Source of the DNA: Sipunculus nudus
Lineage: Eukaryota > Annelida > Sipuncula > Golfingiida > Sipunculidae
DNA length: 64,000 nucleotides
Assembly (NCBI GenBank): GCA_026874595.1
Contig: CM049317.1
Coordinates: 73,779,618 to 73,843,617 of the forward strand
Direction of reading: 5' to 3'
The translations under genes and the position numbers were made by a program. Below the pieces are notes generated by a model, which had not been told where the DNA came from, did no database searches, and saw only the letters and a list, made by a program, of their open reading frames with translations. Positions 48,457 through 59,346 of the stretch are shown piece by piece. The stretch's first letter is position 1. Each line of letters starts with the position of its first letter.

Positions 48457-48849
48457 TTTATATGAAGAATCAGCACATTTAGTTTCACTAATCAGCAACA
48501 GGTGTCGCTAGCAGTTGACATAAAATACTTGAATTTTTTGCAGTAACTACCAGGTGCTGCCATCTGTTGAGCATGGTTAAAACTATTTGCACTTTGTCAC
48601 CACAGACTTTAAAATCAATCTGGACTTGAAGGCAGATTCTTAGCAGGGGGCAAATTCCTTGAATTTGCTTGTTTCATGTCAGGTATTAGTCCTACTATAA
48701 TATCCACTTGTTCAACTAACTCGATTTATTTGAAGTTTGGCATGGCATAAATAATATTTTGTCATGACAAAATGAGATTTAAATTTATGAGTAGGCTGAA
48801 CTAAGGTGAATTTTCCTTAATTTAATCAAAGGTATTATTTCAGCTAAGA

Positions 48850-49010
48850 GTCTGAATCAGGATTTGGGCTGGACCAGATCCTTATCAGGATTCAGCCTGG
48901 GCTAAATCCTGATTGGGATCTGGCCCAGCCCAAATCCCAGTCAGGGTTTAGGCTGGACTGAATCTTGTTCAAGATTTGGTCTGGACCAATTGCTGATCTG
49001 GACCTTGACT
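48850..49010 (+). repeat. Degenerate short tandem/inverted repeat, CTGGACC / AAATCC type
   Basis: Five or six imperfect units of about 25-30 bp combine ATCAGGATT or ATTTGGGCTGGACC motifs and their partial inverses. No known family is recognised. Confidence 0.5.
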
Positions 49011-49011
49011 T

Positions 49012-49013
49012 AC

Positions 49014-49102
<89 letters not shown>
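49012..49102. repeat. (CATA)n then (TA)n microsatellite
   Basis: TACATACATACATA leads into about 77 bases of pure TA. Confidence 0.96.
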
Positions 49103-49105
<3 letters not shown>

Positions 49106-49558
49106 CTACATATTATAACAGTAAGTTAAGTGACCTTGAAAAATTATGCTCAAGGCCACTTGTCTGGTAAAGAAACTTCCTGATCTCTGAACATGTGGAA
49201 GTCTGTGATCACATGACCTGTAGGGAGGTTCTGGCACTGGTATATGCAAGATGAATGAATACACCTGGGAGTCGTAGAGTTTTTCATTCCCTGTACGTTT
49301 TGCCTTTGTTAGCCTTGATTTATGTTCAGAAACAGATGGATGGTCTGTTGTTGTATCTGGGTTTTCATCTGCTTGGGTTTTTGTCTTTGTTATAGCCTTG
49401 AGTTATGTCTTGGCATATGATAAATTATTGCTTGTTTCCATACCTTTCTGTTGATTTGCATTTGCTGTTATGTATTTATTTTTTCAAGCATCAGATAATT
49501 GTTTGTTGATGCTAGTTTGCTAAAAAATAATTGTTTGTTATTGCTGGTTTTCACTACT

Positions 49559-49711
<153 letters not shown>

Positions 49712-49999
49712 ATGCATAACATTATTATTAATCAGGTATAAGAAAATCATGCCTTGGGCATTTATACCTATGTAATTTTATTGAAAGCAAAATAGTGCTT
49801 TATTAATACAAATTATTCAGAAATATATTGCTGTGTATTAAAGTGACACACCCTCAGCCAAATAGGACACCTTATTACTAAAAGTTTTACTTGTTATTAT
49901 ATAAATGTTCATATATTATAGCTAGCCTCTCATGCCTGAGCTAGCTCACATTAATTTATACTAGGAATATCAGTAATATATTCAAAAGGACTATATATT

Positions 50000-50470
50000 A
50001 AAGGGTGTGGACCAGACCAGTTTGACCTGTCTAGTCCACATTTTTGGCTGGACTTGACCGGACCGCTAACGCAAAATACCGGACAGCTTATCCCTGACCC
50101 AGACAGGCAGATTCTTTTAATCATCTCACCCTACCCTGCATATTAGATTAATAAGTTTTCTATATGAAATCACAACAAGACACGGTGTCAATTTAAGGCT
50201 GGTGTTTATTTTTCAGACATTGTTTTGACTCAGCTACTAAATAAGGCATGCTATTATTTAAGACCTGGCGTCTGATCAAGGAAATACAGTATATTTAATG
50301 TAAAAATTATGTAGAACAAATGCAGAATAAAAAATATATTATTTTATTTTTATTTGAATGATATTTTAATAGTGGACTAGACCGCTTGGTCCGGTCCACA
50401 TATTGACTGAACTGCCTACAGCTGGACTGGGGGTCCAGGGTGGTCTGGTCTGGTCTGGTCTGCACCTCTG
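50000..50470. mobile_element. 471-bp miniature with GGTGTGGACCAGACCAG termini
   Basis: The left end AGGGTGTGGACCAGACCAG matches the inverted right end CAGAGGTGCAGACCAGACCA. Subterminal GTCCACAT and TGGACT motifs are also inverted. The terminal form CAG(A/G)GGTG suggests hAT. The flanking 8 bases (TATATATT and TACCATAT) do not match well, so the class is tentative. Confidence 0.6.
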
Positions 50471-50837
50471 TACCATATAATATTCATTTTTAATGGGGCT
50501 GACTTCCATCATGCTGAGCTAGAGTTATTGATCTTTATCTGACACCCAAGCTCCTTCCAGTCCAGCCAGGGGGCTGTCTGTCTGTTAGTATGGGCACAAT
50601 TAATTGTAATGATGAGACTTCAGAAAGTTTTTATTTAACATCCAGACAGTTTTTGTTGTATACCCCTTTGAAACCTGAAATTAGACCATGTCAGTGACTT
50701 TTATTCTGTGAGTGATTGTAAGGAGCATGATTCTGAACAGTTAAACAATCTTTAGTGTTCAAGATAGCTGGACTTATTTCCACTTGGCTCATATAATTAC
50801 AGGCCTAAGGGACCTCATACAAACATATACCTGTCAT

Positions 50838-50960
50838 CAGTGATGGAGGACTTGAGTCTGGACTTTGACTCAAGTCCTGGCAATAGTGCACATATTTCCT
50901 GAACTTAGACTCAGGCTCAATAGTCCTGGACTAGGACCTGGACTTAGACCCACGGATGGG
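50838..50960 (+). repeat. Decayed element fragment rich in GGACTTGAGTC
   Basis: CAGTGATGGAGGACTTGAGT is followed by inverted and direct variants of GACTCAAGTCC and TTAGACTCAGG. The start resembles a hAT terminus but no right end was found. Confidence 0.45.
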
Positions 50961-51365
50961 GAGAAATATGGGTTAATCCTGCAGAAAAACATGACCTATC
51001 ATGGAAAACCTGATGTTGATATCTGATCAAATGATATACAGCATTTTAAAAAGTTAGAAACCCTGCATCAAGAGCTTTCAATAATTAAACACTTAAGTAA
51101 AAATTATCAGGGTAATATGTGTTAGTTAAATTGATATAATTTATTTTTTTTACTTGGGCTCAAATTTGGCTATCACTTGCACTCACATTCTGATTTAATT
51201 TGTGGATTCAATTATAAAATTTCATGTAATATTGATATAATTTCTATATTTTTGTTGGTATTATTAAACTCATTGTCAATAAATAACTTAACTTTATATG
51301 CAAAAGTTCAGTGTTTGTAAGCATCATGTTTCACTCAGTGTGATCTATATTTTTTCTGTCACAAG

Positions 51366-51728
51366 TTTCACAGGTTCTCCACTTTGGGGGTTTGGCAGCA
51401 CACTAGTCTTTTGTACACAAAGCTAATTGTGACACATTTGTGGTCCATTAGTAACCAGTAAACACATCTATTGCGTACCATGCATCGGGTGATGTTAGTC
51501 CCGCAGTATATGTTGTACACAAATACAACAGCATCACGGCAGTAAATGAAAGTGACAGTTGAGAGCGTTTTCTTGTTCACTTGGTATATACAAACCTCTA
51601 AGGACAGCCCTTGATGTTTCGAAGCACCACTTGCCGTTTGTTCTGTACTTCTCTATCAGGAACTTTCCATCACAACACTTGTGGGGGCTTTCAGGTCTCT
51701 GCATGTGAGATCCAATTGCCAGGTGCAT
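51366..51728 (-). pseudogene. Possible broken coding remnant, family unknown
   Basis: Two overlapping minus-strand frames, 51728-51534 and 51580-51368, could be one frame split by a shift near 51560. The first begins MHLAIGSHMQRPESPHKCCD; the second contains FVYNIYCGTNITRCMVRN. They are rich in cysteine and tryptophan and less AT-biased than the flanks. No start context, splice sites or known family were recognised. It may be chance. Confidence 0.22.
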
Positions 51729-52714
51729 AGAATCTTAAAATGTTTCCAACTTTTTATCTTCTTGCTCCCACGCCTATGATTTTCTGTGTTGGTTCATGAT
51801 AATTTCCTGTATTTCGTAATTCTCAAGGGTTTGCCACAACTAGTTGAGGCATGTCTGATCCAGCATTTTGCTAGATATAAATAAAGCAGGATAGGTGATA
51901 AAACACCTACCAGTCTGTGGTTCATCTGATTTTAACAGCTGAGCAGTAGAAATTGAGGCTGGCTTTACATTTTGTGAAGGTTTCAAATTTGTGATATTTG
52001 AGAAAGAAAACGATTAGGCACATTTGCGGTGCTGACTTGTTATACTTTTTGTCCAAGCAACAGTTTGATGGTGATTATAAATGATATTAATAGCTCTCCA
52101 AGCATGTATTTCAGCCTTTTGTAAGACTTGGAGTTCTACACAGTGTCAGCATTTCACAAAAGTGAATCGATTTTATCAAAGTTTTATTCCCAATTCACTT
52201 ATTAGCAACAAAATGCCTAAAATGTGCTGGTTTTAGAACTCCTACAGAAGTTTCTTTCAAAGTCAGGAATATTGTTCAAAAAGTTTGAGCATTTAAGTGT
52301 CATTACTGTGATATCTTAAGAGTGATTAAACTGGTAATGAGTCATTCTCTTTCACAATTAATCTGGGTGATTCCATACTTAATTTTTAATTTTATGATGA
52401 TTTTGTATGTTTCCTTGAATAAAAAAGGCCAGAGCACCATATTCTGGCTCTAACAATAATGTGTTGCCATTTTTTGGGAAAATATTCATGTGAATGAAAA
52501 AAAAATGTATTTATATCCCCTGACTTTCTCTTTGCCTAACACACCCAATATCCAACAACCAATATGGGCTGTATTAAATACAAACAACAGTTCTGTGAAT
52601 TTTTAACCGTTTAAACTAAAAAAATGAAGGTCAGGACCTGTGGGTGACTTGTATTTCTATCATTCCAGTTATTTTATATTTAAACTAAACACATTTGTAT
52701 AATTATCATTGCAG

Positions 52715-52859
52715 TGGCAGAGAGCGTCTGTGATGAAGCAGCGGATTGAGCTGGCGCTGCGCCTTGAGAAGCAGGAGAGAATGACGCCATTGAAGGTGTG
52801 GTCCGTCAAACAGATCATGCTGTGGTGCCGACATCGGGCTTACTCTCCACTTGATCAAG
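52715..52859 (+). CDS. Exon encoding helical WC-motif segment (first visible exon)
   Basis: The acceptor is ATCATTGCAG and the donor is CAAG|GTAGAT. The 145 nt encode 48 residues starting WQRASVMKQR and leave one base (phase 1). The exon is clearly more GC-rich than the flanks and codes for two probable helices rich in K, R, E and L. The second helix holds the LWCRHRAYSP motif. An ATG lies seven codons in, but a normal acceptor directly precedes the exon, so it is more likely internal than a first exon. In the YEATS2 reading this is part of the small C-terminal helical-bundle region upstream of the histone fold. Confidence 0.82.
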
Positions 52860-55800
52860 GTAGATCTGTTCCTTATCTCTAACATTCTGTGTGCATATAA
52901 CTTACCTGACATCCAAAATGACAGCTGGTAAACTCCTCTTGCTCTGTTTGATATTGAATTGGCTGAATTTTTGCCTGAGAGAAGACTGAAAATGTCATTT
53001 CCCAAAGTGCATTTTTTTAAAGATTTTTTTTAGGTAACCGCCTCCATTTTTATGCAGTCTTATCTGTACATCTGCAGAGTTCTATTTTGGTTTGGGACTA
53101 CCTGATAGAGTGGTAGTTTTTGCTTCCTGTATCATGTGATTGTGTTTCCTGGTATTACCAAGGCCAGGTGTGTAACACAAATTTGGGTCCTGGCTTAAGT
53201 TCATCCAAAAACATGTTTTTGTTCCTTTGTACTTGTATTGAGATTAAACCCTTAATTTTTCTAATTAAAGAAAGGGTCAGTGTGCCAATCATTTCACTTT
53301 CTGCAGTCCTTTTAGTGATACTGAACAGTTATATTTAGTAAATCCATGATAAGGACATCTGTGTAAGTGCCCACTTCATCCTTGCACAGATGGCAGCACA
53401 TACATTTGTTTAAATTCTGCTTAGTCTTTCCATATTTTAATCTTCACAAGTAACATAGGTCTATTTTCATTGTTTTGCACCAGCCACAATGTTTAAACAT
53501 GGTTACTCATAGTAATCTGAGTGAAAACCAGTTACATTAGAAAGGATTTTTTCAGAATAAGGTATCATGCAGTTTTATGGTTCATGAGACAGAGTATAGG
53601 AACAAATTTACTGTAAATATGTTGTTTTCACTTTGATTGAAATTCTATCTCACAACTTTGCTTATATGAGGGAAACTTCTATTGTTGCAGATGTAAGTAT
53701 TATGTACCAAGGCAGATTAAATTCAGAGAGACATATATTAATTATCTTAACTTGGGCCCCATCAAGCCATGTGCTGTAAGAGTAATAAATTTTTATTTAC
53801 CATGCATATGTCATATCTGGAGTACTTTTTGAGCAGTTGCCATGAAATTTTTACTCAAGATTGTTTTCTGTTGGAAAATGCACAGTCAAGTTAAATTTCA
53901 GAACAATCAGAAAGGCATTTAGGTTTCCAATAAATTGGAAGCATATGTCAATCTGTGGAGAAAATCCATTTTGTCGTAGTGATTGATTTACTAGCACACA
54001 TTTTTATTTCTGTCTTGAATTGATTATATCAAATAAAAATACTCAAAATGCCAGACAAGTGAAATTTTTTTTTACTTTTTATGATGTTATACAGTGAAAA
54101 TGGTGTCATGAGACCACCCATGGGACTAGCCAAACAGTCTTAGTTCATGGTGGTCTTATTAGATAGGTCAGCTTTAGCCAATGTGACTGCTTTCGGTTCA
54201 CCCAAGGGTGGTCTAAATAGACAGATGGTATCATAAGACTGGTGGTCTTTCAGACATGGTCCACTGTATATTTCACCTTTTCGGAATTTCTTAACTTAAT
54301 TTCCAAGTACAGGTACACCTCTCATTCCGGCTTCTAATTATTTTAGGCACCTCTTTCCAGTGGTTATAATTGAAAGGACCTACTGTTTTTTAGTATTCCG
54401 TTTCAAATTTAATGACCATTTTGCAGGAATTATGACCCTGCCATTTGCAACCAAACCTGCAAAAAAAAAAAGAAACATCTCCCAGCCCTCTATAGATACA
54501 AAAGTTAAAGATTAATTTTATTAAAAGATTGACAAAAATGTTATTTTTCCCCTCTTTTCTTTTTGAAGAAATCAGCAAATATTTGGAGCACCAAGTGCCT
54601 TCAGAAGAAGCCAGAGACCAGAGTGTGCACAGATTCTCATCCTACACAGATTGTGATGACATCATCAGTGACATCTGCAAATCATGGGAAGCTCAACAGA
54701 AACTGATGATGGAGAACACAGAAGTTGATATTTTGACACTAGGTATCACCAATGATTCTTATCATTTTTGTACAAGAAAAGAAACTTGATACAGGAAAAA
54801 AAAACAGTTCATAGATATTTTCATGTAGTTTTAGCCAACTAAGAAGTGGGTTTTTCTTAATGGTTGCTTAAAGGTGCCCATTCACCTACCTTTTGAAAAA
54901 GGAAATTCTTGCTTCCTCTGTGTATTTATTAATGATTTAAGGGTAATTTTTGTGAAAAGTTCTTATAACTCCTTTGTAAAGGATGTATGAACTTGTTTAT
55001 CAACAACATGTTTGCAAACAAGGTGATGTTGACAAAAGGGAAAAACATGTAACCCATGGTGGTAGGTTGCATATATGTAGAGCTAGAAAGGTCTTTTGTT
55101 GCAAAAAGCCATTTGCAAAGCTGTGGATTATCTGACTTGCTGCCAGATACCCTCATTTAATTTGTTGTATTTTGTTGGGCCCCCACATATTATAAACACA
55201 TTGATATAAACAAGACAAGCAGCCTCTGTGCTGTGATATCTATGTTTTCTGGCCTGTTCTTATAAAAGCTTCAAGGGATAATCTTTTAACCTTTGGTTCA
55301 TAAAGGTCAGATAGGTGATTGGGCCCCTTTAAGATTGTTCTAAAAGCTCCAAGGGATAATCCTTTAACCTTTAGTTCATGAAGGTCAGATAGGTGATTGG
55401 GCCCCATTAAGATTGTTCTAAAAGCTCCAAGGGATAATCCTTTAACCTTTAGTTCATGAAGGCCAGATAGGTGATTGTGCCCCTTTAAGATTGTTCTAAA
55501 AGCTCCAAGGGATAATTCTTTAACCTTTAGTTCATGAAGGTCAGATAGGTGATTGTGCCCCTTTAAGATTGTTCTAAAAGCTCCAAGGGATAATCCTTTA
55601 ACCTTTACTTCATGAAGGTCAGATAGGTGATTGGGCCCCTTTAAGATTGTTCTAAAAGCTCTAAGGGATAATCCATTAACCTTTAGTTCATGAAGGCCAG
55701 ATAGGTGATTGTGCCCCTTTAAGATTGTTCTAAAAGCTCCAAGGGATAATTCTTTAACCTTTAGTTCATGAAGGTCAGATAGGTGATTGTGCCTCTTTAA

Positions 55801-57305
55801 GATTGTTCTAAAAGCTCCAAGGGATAATTCTTTAACCTTTAGTTCATGAAGGTCAGATAGGTGATTGGGCCCCTTTAAGATTGTTCTAAAAGCTCCAAGG
55901 GATAATTCTTTAACCTTTAGTTCATGAAGGTCAGATAGGTGATTGTGCCTCTTTAAGATTGTTCTAAAAGCTCCAAGGGATAATTCTTTAACCTTTAGTT
56001 CATGAAGGTCAGATAGGTGATTGGGCCCCTTTAAGATTGTTTACCATCAAAAAGAGCTACTTGTCAGATTTTAAATGACAGATGGACAGTAAGACCTCAC
56101 TAAATGACCACCTCAGTTTAGTGACCACCTAAAAAAAATAACCGGATTTTTTTTTTTGCTTTTTATAAAACACCTCACTTGGACAACCACCTTTGAAATA
56201 TGACTACTTTGTCGAGGTCCTGTTGATGGTCATAATTTCAAGGTTTTACTGTATATATTATGGGATGTTTGAAACATAATATTTTGGATTGAATTTTAAT
56301 ATAGGGGTTTTAGTCAGGAATGCTACCAAAGTGACATCAGAGAATGGTCAGGAGAAATCTTTTGGCAAATCCTTTATTTGAAATGTCCTACAGCCAAATA
56401 TCAATGGCTGGTTGAGGTAAGATTAAGGATTCAATATTTTCAAGGGAAAAATGCCTTGCTGACAACCAGTCAAATAGGGGAAAAATGTGAAAAATTGAAT
56501 TTTGTGTTTTTTGGAGTACCAACTTTTGTAGAAAATTAAGAAATATCCAAATACCCTTAAATCCAATTTTGAAAGATTTTACAAGTTAGTTTGAAAATTT
56601 GAAGGAAAAATATCAAAATTTTTAATAATATATCTGCTTTTTGGCTGCCAAAATAAGGTCAGAAAGTTCAATAAGTTCACAAAAAATAAAATGTAGCTTA
56701 TCCGCTCAGTTGCAATATGAAACATTCTCAGCGGGTAAACAGTACATTAATTGTTATGTGAAGGGATATTTGATCAGCTGACCAACAGATGGACAGAAAA
56801 TCAACAGCCTTTGTTGACAACAGATGGTATCTGATGGTATGACTGACTTCAAAGGGCCAGCGGGATACTGTGTTTAAGTCCTCAACAGATTGGAATGTCA
56901 GGTTAATCCAAATGAACAGCTTAACAATGTCGGTTGTGGTTCTATGTTCTCTATGGGGGATTAGTTAAATCCATAAAGGTCACATGTTAACAAGTGGCCA
57001 TACAGGTGGACATAAATCTGTAGGTATCAGGTGTAACTTTTGACTGGAGAAGAGACTGTATGAGAGGGCTGCTATAATTTAAGATACTATTCATGGCTGG
57101 TATTTCTACCAATATGTAAATCAAAATATTACCATCATCTCCATTATCAGTATCATCACCATCATCATTAACACCACTATTGTCATTGTTTCCCCCCCCC
57201 CTTCCATCATCAAAATCACAACTACCACAACCAATCAATAATGACCCTGATCTTCATCATCCTCACCATCATCACTATCACAACCACCATCAGCATCATC
57301 ATCAC

Positions 57306-57337
<32 letters not shown>

Positions 57338-59297
57338 CTGTTTCTGCTACTGCCTTCCCTCTGGTTTATACTCCCACACAAAACATGGCCTCAGCCTTGA
57401 CAGTAAAAGACGTACACAATAAAAGTAGTCTGTTCCATGAGAGTATCACGGGACTCTCCTATAACTATAGTTGCCATTTAGTGGGGACAACCAGAAGACC
57501 ATGGCTTTGTTATGTGTGTTTAAGTCTCTCTGAGATTTGTCTCTGTAGTAAACCAAGAGTAACCCACGCAAAAACGTATAAACTATTATGTAGCAAAATT
57601 AACTTTTATGTTATGTATATAATATTATATTAGTGCAAATCTAACCAGTTTAACATCTCTCTTATGTTATCTTTTATAGAGGAACCAAAGAATAAAAAGA
57701 AGAGCAGCAATAAATGTGATAATATTAACCATGGAGACAGGTTGATTCTGCCTCCCACGCTGGGCTCAGGGTACATACAGGACACACTGGCACAGGTAAG
57801 TCATTAATTGGGTCCAACATCATGAACTTTTTAATTTAAAAATTCAGTACCAAACAAGTGGCAATCTGTCATTGAGGGGTACAGCACACAAGGTCATGAA
57901 TGTTTTCTTTAAATTCATGTAAAATTCATGAAAATGTAATCTGTTATACAGGATGGGCATACTTAAATAAGACACATCATATTCCAGTTTACTAGCTGAA
58001 ACCTGGTTAACTGGATTATTTCCAGTTTATTAATTAAATCATCCATGGTCTTTATCTAATAAGGTATTATGGTTTTTTAAATCTATTATTACCCTAATAT
58101 ATTAACATGAAACTGGAAGTTTTCCAATATTATATTTTAAAGAATTCCTCATGCATGTAATTTGTATTTATGAATTGTTTGCATTAGATGTTAAACACAG
58201 ATATACTTTAAACAAGGAAATGTTTCTGGAAATTTTGGGTCTGAATAAAGATAGTTTCGGAATTACTTTTTAAAACCTGAATGAAATATTGATATTATTA
58301 TTTGCCTCATTTGTGTGAATAACGTAAAACTAAAACAGATAAAAATCAGATAAAAAAGATAAAAGGTAATTATCTCCCGAAGCAGCAGTAAAATCATCTG
58401 TTTATGTTCATACTACCTGGTGTAATGCATATAATGTTTGCTGGCCTGTATCCCTCAGATTCAATAAATTAAAAAATTATATGCTGACATAACTTGCTAG
58501 CTATATATAATTTGTCATTTCTGATTTTTTTAACCTTTATTATCTTCAGTTGAATTCTTCAACAGATGTGATTTTCTTGTTCTTTTGTGAGCATAAATAA
58601 ATATAGTAAAAATATTTGTTTTCCTTAGGCTGGGATTCACCTGAAGTTGACAGAAATATTACCTAATATATTCGGGACAGTTGTTGAAGGCATGGTCATG
58701 GCGGTATGTATACATGATTTATATATGTCAGTCCCCCTGCCCTTGCACAGGGGTCTCCGGAATGTCTCAGATTCCATCCAGTAATTGACCTTTTCAGTAT
58801 GTCAGTCATAACCAGTGTGGTAACCCATTCAGCTTATAGCAAACAGGCAGATACAACAGCATATATAAAGAGGCAGTCTGTTTTTATCTAGTTAATGTGT
58901 TGGTTTTTTTTTGGCCAATATCAGTTGTTTGTAATAGCCAGCAGATGATCTCAGATATGTATTTTTGAATTGAATTATATTATATTATATTATATTATAT
59001 TATATTATATTATATTATATTATATTATATTATATTATATTATATTATATATTATATTATATTATATAAAGTCTAATAGGGTCATAATTACACTTTCAGA
59101 GAGATAATTCTTTGTATTTCTGCAGTAGATGCATTATTTGCTATATTATATCTTATTTACAAAATATATATAATGCCTTCTGGTAAAGTATCTGTACTGT
59201 ACAGTATAGCATAATTCAAGTGTATATAAGGTTGATGTAATGGTACTTTAGCATAAAGCTCCTGCATTTTAACTGCAGCATTTATTTTCTCTCTCTT

Positions 59298-59346
<49 letters not shown>

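Larger units (their letters stand above)
50480..52714. other. Upstream flank of the YEATS2-like exons, no further exon seen
   Basis: Apart from 50838-50960 and the doubtful remnant at 51366-51728, it is unique and AT-rich. 50500-50700 (GGCTGACTTCCATC, GGGGGCTGTCTGTCTG, GGGCACAATTAATTGTAA) looks like a very decayed family-2 head. Confidence 0.4.

Noticed and set aside
57180-57633. His-rich and Ile-rich open frames of 80 and 130 codons
   Set aside because: They come from the CAT trinucleotide repeat in an intron; no splice borders fit the surrounding gene.
59157-59345. Arg-Glu repeat protein on the minus strand
   Set aside because: Product of the CT microsatellite.
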